From positions 1-28,554 of the forward strand of contig RMBW01000209.1 in assembly GCA_004009845.1 (NCBI GenBank): a stretch of DNA of 28,554 bases, in the 5' to 3' direction. The notes under the pieces are model-generated. The model ran no database searches. It had not been told where the DNA came from and worked only from the letters and a program-made list of their open reading frames with translations. Source of the stretch: Davidsoniella eucalypti. Taxonomy: Eukaryota > Ascomycota > Sordariomycetes > Microascales > Ceratocystidaceae. The position numbers were made by a program, and so were the translations under genes. Below are positions 1-9,368 of the stretch, in pieces. Positions within the stretch are counted from its first letter, which is position 1, and every line of letters begins with the position of its first letter.

Positions 1-1139
1 GCCCATTTCTTCCATCTTCTTTCTGCGACTCGTATGTCCAGGTGCCCATATGCGGCACCAATATAACATTGTCATTGCTCAACAAGCCAGGGTGAATTTC
101 AGGCTCCTTCTCAAACACATCTAGACCAACTGAAGCAACCTTTCCGCTATCAGGGCAGCAACTAATGCGGCCTCGTCCATGACGGCACCACGTGCAGTGT
201 TGACAATGACAATACCATCTCTCATCTTTGCGAATTGGGCTGTCGATATGCTGTGGCGAGTGTTTTCCTGTTTATATAGTGTTAGCAAGTAATGATCGCC
301 GAATAGTTTCACAGATTGTCCAAGGGGAAAACCTACGTTCAACGGCAGGTTGAGACTAAGAACATGGCTTTCGGCCAGAAGCGTATCAAAGTCTACATAC
401 TCCGCACCTTCCTCCAACTCCGGACTTAGACGACGTCTGTTGTAGTACTTTATAGTCATACCAAAAGCCCGGGCCTTGCGAGCCATGTTGCGTCCAATGC
501 CGCCCATACCGAGGATACCGAGAACCTTTTCCTGAGGATCATGACCAAACGGCAGATTCTTACGCCACTCGCTATTGCGCAGCTGTGTCATACCCTTGTT
601 CAAGTTACGCAGGGCACCAATCATCAACCAGATGTTGATATCGGCGGTAGCATCATCGACGGCTGTTGGCGTGTTGGATACACGAATGCCACGAGCTGTG
701 CAAGCGGCCACGTCGATTTGGTCGTATCCCGCGCCGTTGTGGCAGATGAATTTGACAGATTCGGGAAGAGCGGCGATGAGCGTGGCGTCGAAAAGACCGG
801 TTTGAGCGGCAGATGGGAATGTGCGGTAGATGACAGTCACATTGGAGAAGGCGCCGGAGGCAATCTCCGCTAGGAATGAGGCGCGATCGGTGCTTTTAGG
901 TCGTATGATATCGGCAAATGTGCCGATTTCAGCCCATGCTTCAAGAGCACTGTGGTGAAATTAACATGGTCAGCTTACAAACACATGATAGGTAGGTGAG
1001 TTATGGTGAGGGTGCTTATATAGATGAATAAGACGTATACCAATGTCTATGACCTGAGGCTTAGTACCCTGACACCCAAGGATGTAACTTACTGCTCAAC
1101 GGTGCCGAGTTGGAGGATCTGAGTTCGCGAAGCGCTCAT
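1..1139 (-). CDS. D-isomer-specific 2-hydroxyacid dehydrogenase (glyoxylate/hydroxypyruvate reductase-like), 3' end missing, two frame disruptions
   Basis: Probable cytosolic NAD(P)H-dependent reductase of 2-keto acids such as glyoxylate or hydroxypyruvate (family knowledge; Gor1-like). Exons on the minus strand: 1139-1093, 949-337, and 267 to the window edge. The start MSASRTQILQLG lies in a 47-nt first exon. Intron 1 (1092-950) has GTAAGT, CTGAC and CAG; intron 2 (336-268) has GTAGGT, GCTAAC and CAG. Seen motifs: HNGAGYD at residues 86-92, the Rossmann loop GMGGIG at 163-168, and NTARG with the catalytic Arg at about 246. After Leu259 (base 151) the conserved reading moves to another frame, which keeps the catalytic Glu (FEKEPE) and His (PHMGT); the original frame stops at 123-121. 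Near base 20 the conserved frame switches back. So the copy is either a recent pseudogene or carries two sequence errors. Family members are usually about 330-350 residues, so roughly the last 30-50 are outside the window. Family call sure; function of this copy unsure. Confidence -1.
121..153 (-). other. Frameshift and premature stop in the dehydrogenase gene
   Basis: Reading leftward on the minus strand, ALVAAL (ending at 151) is followed in the same frame by a stop codon at 123-121. One base out of frame the family pattern continues at once as SGKVASVGLDVFEKEPEI. The usual family text at this turn is A-L-D-S-G-K, so one G appears to be missing in a short G run. A compensating extra base (A run, about 18-22) returns to the first frame just before the M-E-E-M segment at the window edge. 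Both events sit in tiny homopolymers, so assembly error is possible. Confidence -1.
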
Positions 1140-2400
1140 TTTGAAGACTGCAAATAAATAATGGACGGGAGAGAAGTATTGAAGTTTATGACTTTAAGAT
1201 GAGAATAAATGAAAAATAGTAATAAAACGAGGTGATAAGTGTAAAGTTCAAATATTGCGCAAATAATCAAAGCTACTAAAGTGGGGGGAAAGTGACAGAC
1301 TTGCCATTTCAACGGTGATCAGATAACAAGCAACTGTCAAATTTAGGCGCTGCCTAATCTCAGATTGTGGTCTTAAAACAACAGCAGTATATCAATAACA
1401 AGAGACTGGTAATTTCTCTTTTCATATCATGTTATTTCACGGTCACACAAAATCTACTTTGGCGGACAAAATTTACCTAACTTCATCTCTTATAAGCAAT
1501 CATCAAAGACATTCTCCTCAAGTCAACACAGATTAAAATTCAAGGTAGGAAACTTGACCTCTTTTCAATAAGCGCTTTTTTTCTACCTCAAAGCAAATGA
1601 ATCGATGTGTATTTTATCATGGCATGTAATGTAGGCGCTGTGTTGTCTATTATAATATTCTCAGGGCGAACTTTCCTGCGTGCAGGACCACGCCCTTAAC
1701 TATGACCCATCGACACATTAGCGCTGAAAGCAAGTTTGTGCTTTTTTCATCGTCTTATTTGCATTCTCTCACTTGCCACAGAGAAATCTACGGTACTGGT
1801 TGGTATCTTGCCTAGTAGGTCTTATTCAGGGCATATAGTGAATACTAGACATCAAGCATGCCAACTACTTACGGTGATCAAGTGAGCTATGTATCGGCCG
1901 GTCAAAGAAAAGAATAGGCCAGATAGCTAGAACGTCTTTCTTATCCATAAATTAGCTTACAATATCATAAATTTCGTAGCATACGAGCGGATACTAGGCT
2001 AAATAAAAGCTGGGGGGTTTTAGGGTCAAAACGCCCAAGTCAACTCAATATTCAGTATCTTTCTTGCCCAAGTGAGGGGTCGAAATCAAGGTGAAGTCAG
2101 TCACTACGTGGGGGAACAAGGTGACCAAACATCGCTTTACTTTTTATATATCTCGATCTAAACAAAGACCGATTTTATTCCTGGGGCTTTCCATTGTCGT
2201 CACTTTGTAATTATCATAGATGAGCAATAAGTGTAGTAGTCTATTATTTTATACTTGCTTTTAGAAAAACAAGTTGGGTGACGAACTCATGGTATCAATA
2301 TAAGATGGATAGAATGACTATGCAACAGCGGCTGAAATACAAAACGCTAAACAAGCAAGAAACGATATCGTGATGACTATAGCGAGAATTATAGTGTCAT
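1140..2400. other. Intergenic: upstream region of the dehydrogenase gene
   Basis: No open frame of useful length and no RNA gene was seen. The 165 bases or so just upstream of the dehydrogenase start (1140-1303) lack an upstream ATG on the minus strand, which fits a short leader. Base composition is balanced, unlike the purine-rich block that follows. No promoter element could be assigned with confidence. Confidence -1.
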
Positions 2401-3931
2401 GTTTAAAATGAATCAAAGATGCAGTTTATATGAGCAAAATATGCGAAAGCGAGCACGGAAATAAATGGCAAACACACTAGGGGGAGAAGCCGTATAGGAG
2501 AGGCATCTCAAACATGGAAAATTCGAAGCAAGAGTTATCAACAAGATCGAACAGGCGATGCAAGTGAGCAACGACACAGAACATGTAGGACAAAAAAGAC
2601 AAAAACACGAATAAAAGCAAGAAATAAAGCAAAACGAAAAGGATGCAGATACATGAACGACTGAAAAGCAAATGCAGTATATATATATAGAGAGAGAGAG
2701 AAAGAGAACAATGCAATATCAAGAAGCAGAAAAAGCAAAAAGTGATAGATAGTGATAAAAATCGATAACACTCAAAAGCAGCAAGGGATATAAAGTGAAT
2801 GACAGACCATGGAAGGTAAAGAAAGAATCGGCCGTATACAAAAAAGATGATATGGGAGAAGATAAGCAACAGGCAAAACAAAACGAAGTGCACGCATGTT
2901 GACTAAAGAACAGGCAGAAGAGAGATAGATGCATGCGGAAGAAATGAAGATAATAAGATATCTCGAGGACTGAAAATTGCTTTGCCAACTGCTATGAAAT
3001 AGAGTAAACAAGAATAACAAAATGCTATGACGATATGAAAATGAGAAAAAAAAAAGATGTTAAAAAAAATAACAGGAACGCAGATATAAAAGACAATAAA
3101 AATAGACAATTCCATCCCAACAAGGTAGTAAAATTCATATCGACAAAATGAAGATAGAAAGCAAAAAAAAGAAACGCAGATGATTCTCGGCCGTTAAAAC
3201 TTGAAATGATAATAATAAAGAAGTAATCAAAAAAGATTAATAAAAAGACGATTAGTGGTGTAAAGAACAAGACTTCTCGATAGGAGCTCACATGGTCAGC
3301 TAATAAAGTAGCTGCCAAGCAAATGGTTCCAGCAACGAAACGGTCTCTGTAAGTAGAGCATGAGGCGGGACAGGTAACGACAGTAAGAATAGAAAAGAAG
3401 GGTGTAAGAGATGAAGAAGAAGACGGCCGTGGATCTTATTCAAGAACAAGAGACGAGGGTCTCGCTATCTTTCAACGGTTGAAGAGTAGATGAGGGCGAG
3501 CAAAGAAAACGCTTTTTTTTGTTGAGAAAAGACTTTGGACTCCGAATGTCTGTGTTGCCTTTCACAAGGCACAAGGCAAGGGAGAAGAAGACACAGGAGA
3601 TGAGGCGAAAGAATAGAATCGAACAGTCATGATATGATGGTTCGCCAGCTCGTGCAGCAAGCAAAGCAGAGAACATGGAAGAAGGCCGTGAAAGGTCAGA
3701 GAATAATAAAAAAACGCAGGCAAGCAGAAAAGGATATGCAAAGACTGGATAGACCAAAGATCATGAAAGAGCAGACAAACGCCAAAGACTCAAATCGAGC
3801 TAGACAGCAACGCCGTGATTCCCAAGTGGAAGTGACTAGAGGAGCAAAGTCGGACGGGGGATCTCGCCAGAGATCGAATTGCAACCAAAGGCACAAGGCA
3901 AAGAAAGACGAAAACCGCGACGCTGTTTTGT
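2401..3931. other. Purine-rich block downstream of the transcription-factor gene (probable 3' flank or UTR)
   Basis: The plus strand is heavily A+G biased. Row 2581-2640 counts A39 G9 C8 T4, and row 3661-3720 counts A29 G18 C8 T5. The bias produces long but meaningless Phe/Leu/Ser-rich frames on the minus strand and Lys/Arg/Gln-rich frames on the plus strand; none resembles a known protein. The part next to 3932 should contain the 3' UTR of the Zn2Cys6 gene, which would be pyrimidine-rich in the transcript. No clear polyadenylation signal was assigned. Confidence -1.
2678..2707. repeat. (TA)6 followed by a (GA)n microsatellite
   Basis: Perfect TA dinucleotides at 2678-2689 run directly into a GA-rich tract up to about 2707, inside the purine-rich block. 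Confidence -1.
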
Positions 3932-5856
3932 TTACATCATGGAGGACTCGGTCTTGACCAAGTGAGTCATGTGCTCCTGCTTCATCATGCCATGCGACAT
4001 GCCGTGATGGCTGCTGTAGGTGTTCTGGCGCGAAGCATTGTTGCCTTGCTGCAAGGCAGGGTCGATGGGTGCGCCATAGTCGTAGGCAGTAGTTGGGCTC
4101 TGCGTCTCGTAGCCCGACGAGCTTACGACGGTAGAGGTCGGCGTAGGGTAGTTGCTAGCGCCCAGCGGCGGAGTGACCTTGTAGCTCTGGGTGCCTGGCG
4201 TGCCGGGCATCTGCTGCTGTTGTTGTTGTTGCAGTTGTTGGGAGCCTAGGTTGCAGTTGGTGAGAAGGCTGTTGGTAGACATTGCCGAGCTAACGCTGGT
4301 TGGCAGAGAGGGGAGAGACTGTGACTGCTGTGACTGCTGCATGCCCACTGGCGAAGTCTGAGACGAAGGACGTGACTGCGTGTGGGTAGGCGGCGGCAAG
4401 TGATGCATTTGCTGCTGCTGTTGCTGCTGCTGCTGCTGTGACTGCGTCTGCTGAGGGTGTTGCGAGTGTTGCTGAGCAGGCGAAGATCCAGCTTGCGAAG
4501 ACTGTGCCGACTGGTGCTGTTGGTTCTGTTGCGGCTGATGCAGGTGTGGCACGGGTTGACCCTGGTTTTGCTGCTTGAAGATGGGATCGTAGCCCATGCA
4601 CTCGCGTTTTGACTTTTTGCAGTTGTTGCAGGTGGGGTGAGTCTCGTCGCACTATAAGGACAAGGAGAATGGGTGTTAGTGGACATGTTTGATGGTGATG
4701 GTTGTGATATATAGGATACGAGATATAGGTTTGTGTTCGAGTGTTTGGCGTTTGCTAGACCAAATCCCTGTCTCGACGTCATTATTTGTGCCATTGGCAG
4801 CTGGGGCGCTGGCCCTGGCTCAGGAGCATCAAGCATCAAGCAAGTGAAGCAACCAAACAAGCACTCACTTGCTGTCACTGAAAACACAAGAAGCTATGAC
4901 AGATGGCAGGAAGGGCTAGAGTGAGACTCTGTGATGCGTATCACAAAAACCAACAGCCGTTACAAACAAACCACTCTGGAACAACCATGGAACTACGCTC
5001 TCATAACACCGTCTGTTTCTCTTATTGTCTTATCTTTTGGAGCATGGCTTACCTTTATACGTCTCTTGCGGCACGTCATGCAGCCGGTCTTTGTTCTGCG
5101 CTTGATTTCCTGCTCGAATGAGGTTAGTATGTGACATACTACGGAGCCTGTCTATATCTGCGCCTAGTAAGTCTGTATACATACCTTCTTCGGGTTCCGC
5201 ATAGCGAAGCGCGGATCGTGGGGCTGGATGAAGCGGCTCATCATGTCAGTACTCAGACCGTACTGCGGCGCCATCATATGCGACTGCTGCTGGTAGTACG
5301 CCAGCTGGTCGTGCTGAGTCTGCATCATCATCATACTACCAGGCACAGGCTGCATGCCAACCGCTGTGTCCAACGTGCGCATGCTCGGTAGGCCGCCAGC
5401 GGTGGGATCAGAACGGCGGTATGATTCGGGGTGGCTGATCGCGGCATAGCCGTAAGGGCCTTGGGCCATGGCAGGCGGGTACTGGCTAGCCATGCTGTAC
5501 GTCACAGGCGGTCTCGGAACATGCTGCTGCTGCTGCTGCTGCTGCTGATGCTGATGCTGGTGATGCTGCTGCTGCTGCTGAACATGCGAGTGCTGCTGAT
5601 GATGCTGCTGATGGGCAGTCGACTGTTGGTGGTGATGCGAGGGCATGTGCGCCAGGCTGGGCGATGCGGTCTGGGCCTGCGAAACCTCGATACGCTGCGG
5701 CTGGCTGGACGCGCTGTATGAATGCGTTGGTGATTGCGATACTGCGTGCATAGACGGACCAGACTGGTAGGTCGTGTATGCAGGGCCGATCGAGGAGGCC
5801 TGTGCCGGGTACGAGTGACCCGTGTAAAGACCGGAGCTGACAGGAGGAGGCGCCAT
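3932..5856 (-). CDS. Zn(II)2Cys6 (Gal4-type) transcription factor, OefC/Moc3-like, Gln/His-rich, 482 residues
   Basis: Nuclear DNA-binding regulator. Three exons: 5856-5185 (224 codons), 5109-5053 (19 codons), 4651-3932 (239 codons plus TAA). Intron 1 (5184-5110, 75 nt) has GTATGT, a perfect TACTAAC and CAG. Intron 2 (5052-4652, 401 nt) has GTAAGC, CTAAC and TAG. Both are phase 0. Splicing joins a basic stretch EIKRRTKTG to a complete zinc cluster with Cys at 234, 237, 244, 251, 254 and 261 (C-x2-C-x6-C-x6-C-x2-C-x6-C), then GYDPIFKQQ. This central motif matches, from memory, the OefC group (named for a fluffy overexpression phenotype in Aspergillus) and yeast Moc3. The N-terminal half is Ser/Tyr/Pro-rich with a His/Gln tract; the C-terminal half is Gln-rich with runs of 10 and 7 Gln. 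The start at MAPPPVSS is the first ATG; the frame extends upstream only through non-ATG codons. No fungal-specific middle-homology domain follows the cluster, unlike many Zn2Cys6 proteins. Existence is firm; the subfamily name is tentative. Confidence -1.
4409..4438 (-). repeat. CAG/CAA tract coding for 10 Gln
   Basis: On the plus strand this is CTG repeats with two TTG interruptions; it encodes ten consecutive Gln in exon 3 of the Zn2Cys6 gene. Length variation between strains would be expected. Confidence -1.
4652..5052 (-). other. Long second intron inside the zinc-cluster coding sequence
   Basis: The 401-nt intron separates the codons of the second and third cluster cysteines. The donor is GTAAGC at 5052, the branch candidate CACTAAC about 30 nt from the acceptor, and the acceptor TATAG ends at 4652. 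It is about five times longer than the other intron of the gene. No second coding exon or box C/D snoRNA pattern was recognised inside it. Confidence -1.
5523..5579 (-). repeat. CAG/CAY tract coding for a Gln/His stretch
   Basis: It holds eight pure CTG units at 5523-5546 and five more at 5565-5579, separated by His and Gln codons. In the protein this gives a mixed Gln/His tract upstream of the zinc cluster. Confidence -1.
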
Positions 5857-6426
5857 TGCGGTTAATGCTTGAACGCTAAAGAAGAAAATGGGGGCTAGAG
5901 AGATGGAGAGAGGGAGAGACGATGGACTGATCAAAGAACGCCAGACTCAACGCTACCTCTCGCAACAAAGAGACGACAATCGAGGACAGCAGAGATAGCA
6001 AGTGCTAGACTGGGCTTGTCTTGTCGTAGGGATCACAGCAGGAGAAACAATCGAAGCGGACAAGTAGGCGTCGTGATATCAGATCGGAAGCAAGCAGCCC
6101 TACTTGACGGTGATAGCAACGTAGTCGGTTGATATAATGTTGACGAGGAGAGGAACAATGGTAATAAGTGAGCTAGCTAGCAAGCAAGCAGGATTAAGCA
6201 AAAAAGAACGGGCAAAGCGTCTTTATTTTTTGGAGGGGAGGGAGAGAAAGGTTCCTTGGGAGGACGGCAAGGAAACGAGCAAGTCTTTAAGAAACTGGCG
6301 GTAGAGAGTCGTTACCAAACAAAGGACCAGAGACTGAGGACGGCGAAGACTATAGAAACAAAGGCTCGGCAAAGAAGAATCAAGAAGAAAAAAAGAAAAA
6401 GACAGTGAAGAAATATCGACGTTCGG

Positions 6427-6445
6427 GACGAGACGAGACGAGACG
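6427..6445. repeat. GACGA pentanucleotide repeat
   Basis: Three full GACGA units plus GACG in tandem, within the presumed leader of the Zn2Cys6 gene. Confidence -1.
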
Positions 6446-6851
6446 GTTTGGCGAGACGGTTAACGGCAGCAGGATGCAAAGCTCCCTAAGTACTCGCTGG
6501 ACAAACCTAAGACTGAGGGCTTGGGAGACGACTGGCTGAAGAAGAAACCCCAAAATAAAAGAATAGATAAACGGGCAGAGAACAATAGCTGGAGGATATA
6601 GAGAAGCAGGGAAGTGGTAATATGATATAATAAAATACAATATAATAGAAAAGGAAGGGAAGATAATAGATAATAAAAGGCAAGTCAGGCCCTGTAGAAC
6701 AGAAGGTCAAGCACCACTATAGCCAGCAGCAGTATGTTGCCAGAGCACTTTTTATCTCTTTTTCTGTTCCAAGCTTCCGTTCTAAACAATAAAAAAAAAT
6801 AACAGAGCAGGTCAGGTCAGGTTCAGGTAGATTAGTTGCTGGGGGCCAAGC

Positions 6852-6869
6852 TTAAAAGCACAGCGCCAT
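6852..6869 (-). other. Minimal upstream ORF of 5 codons (MALCF, stop)
   Basis: This is the only ATG in about 1.27 kb upstream of the Zn2Cys6 start codon. It opens a five-codon frame ending in TAA, about 1 kb before the main start. Whether it lies in the transcript depends on the unmapped start site. Confidence -1.
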
Positions 6870-7130
6870 CCAAGCGAATCCAGAAGGGATGGGATACCAG
6901 ATTTGCGAGGCAAGAGAGGAAAAGAGAAGAAACGAGAGAACAAGGTGAAAGGTCGCCAGCAGGACACACAGAAACGCCAGGGTGGACGAGCGAAAGGGGG
7001 TGGTTTTAACGAAGAGAAAGGTGGGCAGGAAGCAAGCAGGCAGGCCGGGCCTAGCAAGAGGAGACTAGGAGAGCGAAGAACGAGAACAAGAAGGAAAAGA
7101 AAGGGCTTCGGTCGTATGGCTGTATATATA

Positions 7131-7430
7131 CATATGTATCTTTACATGTCGTAGCCCAAGCTTGGCTGCTCTGCGGTTGTTTACCTGTTCTTGCCGTCGA
7201 TGCGTGATGTATCTACAAGAATAGAGTCACACATTACAAAAGGCAAGAAGAAACTGCGAAGAGAAATCAGTAGCTACCAGCTGTAGCTGTATCTGTATCT
7301 GTACAGTCACAGTAGACCAGTAGTAACCCGGTCCCATTCAACTCAACTTCGAGTCAGACTCGGAATCAGACTCAGGTAAAGCAAGGTCTTGATCTAGGCT
7401 ATGTCAGGTCAGGCTAGTCCTGGCTGTTTT
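7131..7430. promoter_or_regulatory. Candidate start region, possibly bidirectional
   Basis: A TATA-like run (TGTATATATACATATG) lies at about 7121-7136. The strand bias changes sign across this interval: purine-rich on the plus strand to the left, pyrimidine-rich on the plus strand to the right. Short TGTATC and TAGCTG repeats occur near 7275-7305. The position suits the promoter of the Zn2Cys6 gene and perhaps of a divergent plus-strand transcript. Inference only; no start site can be read from sequence. Confidence -1.
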
Positions 7431-8600
7431 AGGCTCTGTGTCCCATTCTTCGTAGAATACTACCTATATCCATATATCTCATCGTCGTCTCAGTTCCGTA
7501 AGTGTGTCGATATGCCCCGTCTCTTCTCTGTCTATCCCATCTCTCGTCCGTTCGTATGCATCGCCAGCAGCCACTACATATACATATACAGCAAGAGACA
7601 ATAAAACAGCAAAGCCGCCTCCATCGTGTTGCTGGCCGGCCTTGGTCGAGCTGGCTTCTGCGCTGTGCGTCTTTTTTTTTTCTTCTTCTTTCTCTTTCGT
7701 CTTGCACGGTGAACCAGGTATGCCCTGCCATGGGTCTGATGTGTTGATATTTAAACCGCCGTCTTTATTACTTCCTTTTTTTTCTTTTCTCTGTTTTCCC
7801 AGTGTTATCAACACTGATATGATTTACCCCGTTAGTACCCAAGCTCTGAAGTGGCTTTGTGCAGAAGAAAATAATGATATGTTAGCAAGAGGCAGCTGTC
7901 GATAAATTCGTCCCCCATTTACCATTGTTAGGCCTGAACGGCAAGAAAAGAACGACAATCAAAGAATAATAATAAACGGACAATACAAGACCAAGTGTGT
8001 TGTTATTCATCGTCAAGAAAAGAAGGTAAATATCTTAAAGGGGAGTGTGTGAAGCGGGGGGTGTTGATGCCAAATCTCAGAATCAAGACAAGCCCAGTGA
8101 GACGGAAGAACAAACTAGGAATACGGTGTCACTTTCATTGCCAGTTCAGCTTCTTGCTCGGAGGATGGTACATTTTATAAAATAAACAAAGCCAAGTCTC
8201 GCAATCGACAGGATCGACCAACTGAGCCGGCATCCAGTATGAAGATGTTCTACTATGGCGTTCTAAAAAGCCCAAAAGCCTATGTTTATATCTCTTTTTT
8301 TCGACTTGGCAAGACTGTCTCGAGGAGCAAAAAGGAGGAGAGAAAGTTCAGATGTTTGCTAGAGCACCCCAGAGTAAAAGAATAAATAGAATTGAACAGG
8401 CAACCGATGGTACATATATATACGGATATATATCTGTTCTGTATTTGCCCAGGCAGACAGGGAGAGAAGCAGCAGCCTGAATGAAGCTTGGCAAAGATAT
8501 GAAGACCTAAAGACGCTAAAGACGTACCTTTGGTGAGTACGTACTAATACTACAGCAAGGAATTAATAAAGCTAGCTGTTCATTTAGAGCAGGCGTGATT
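7431..8600 (+). other. Pyrimidine-rich stretch with an intron-like segment, no recognisable gene
   Basis: Between 7431 and 7810 the plus strand is T/C-rich. A GTATGC donor at 7718 and a TTTTCCCAG acceptor ending at 7802 enclose an 85-nt intron-like segment with a long polypyrimidine tract but a poor branch site. Open frames of 60-133 codons here look compositional and match nothing I know. A divergent non-coding transcript is conceivable. From 7900 to 8600 nothing gene-like was seen. Confidence -1.
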
Positions 8601-9350
8601 GGTGATACTGATGTCCAATACTATAACTTGATTATTATCACGATAGTACTCACCCATATGCGCCCAATATCTCTCAGGCTTCTACTGGAACCTGCAAACC
8701 AGCGGCTAGAAGCCTGGTCCTCTGTGCTCTTGCTGCTCGTCTTCCTTTTCACGCACTTCCCCTATCAGCCAATCAACCAGCCAAGTTTATCTTGTTGATG
8801 ACTCGTTTGTTCTCCTTTGCAGCTTCAGCCAGGTCGACTCACGATATATTCAAATGTTCATACATATTCCCATGTTTCCTCTTTTTTCACATCTTGCAGC
8901 AAAGCATACGTAGTAGGCGAAGGTGAGAAAACAACCCAAAACAGCATCAGACCAAAAACCCAGGCCAGTTGTCCTATCAGTCAGTCAGTGCTTGTCAGCT
9001 TAGCTCAGCAATTAGCTCTACTTATAATGTATGTACTTGGGCGCCTTCTTAAGAAAATAGGCCCTGCAAGAAGGGGGGGGCATCTGCTCAAACAAACTAG
9101 CTGCAGATCCAAGAGCTGTGTATCTTATAGACTCGCGGAAAGTCTATAGGAACCATGATGATATGAGATGTTTCTAGTGTCTACTTTGCCGTGTTCTCTT
9201 ACACATATGTGAATCAATACAGCCTATTCTTGTTCTGTCCAGTCTTGCTCTAGTCTTGTAATCTTCCAAATCTGCGCCTCGGCCAGCCATCAATCATCCC
9301 ATCTTCGGGTGACTAGATCCCGCTTCGATTATGGATTTTTGCTTTTTGCT

Positions 9351-9368
9351 GTTCTGTTCTGTTCTGTT
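9351..9368. repeat. GTTCT pentanucleotide repeat
   Basis: Three perfect GTTCT units followed by GTT, in a T-rich surround. Confidence -1.

Larger units (their letters stand above)
5857..7130 (-). promoter_or_regulatory. Probable long 5' leader of the Zn2Cys6 gene, almost free of upstream ATG
   Basis: On the minus strand there is no ATG from 5857 to 6866 (1,010 nt), checked row by row. One ATG lies at 6869-6867, and none again until about 7130. The sense strand is pyrimidine-rich (for example row 6901-6960 on the plus strand: 47 purines, 5 T), as is usual for fungal leaders. A 3' splice site candidate (TTTTCTTCTTTAG, ending at 5876) sits 20 nt before the start codon, with a weak donor candidate GTAGCG about 80 nt further upstream, so a leader intron is possible. 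The purine/pyrimidine bias lowers the chance rate of ATG, but about ten would still be expected. Confidence -1.

Noticed and set aside
541..873. Plus-strand frames antisense to the dehydrogenase
   Set aside because: The minus-strand frame carries all the family motifs.
2477..3318. Several overlapping Phe/Leu/Ser-rich minus-strand frames
   Set aside because: They arise from the purine-rich plus strand, overlap each other in several frames and resemble no protein.
3634..3957. Lys/Arg/Gln-rich plus-strand frame of 107 codons
   Set aside because: Same compositional cause, and it overlaps the 3' end of the Zn2Cys6 gene antisense.
4246..4887. Minus-strand 213-codon frame and the nearby 120-codon frame
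   Set aside because: They are other frames of exon 3 running into intron 2; the zinc-cluster frame is the conserved one.
5431..5721. Plus-strand poly-Leu frame
   Set aside because: Antisense shadow of the CAG-coded Gln tract in exon 1.
5857..5934. N-terminal extension of the Zn2Cys6 protein
   Set aside because: The open frame upstream has only non-ATG codons (TTG at 5934); the first ATG at 5856 has a good context.
9000..9018. tRNA A-box-like string
   Set aside because: No T-arm or acceptor pairing within tRNA distance.
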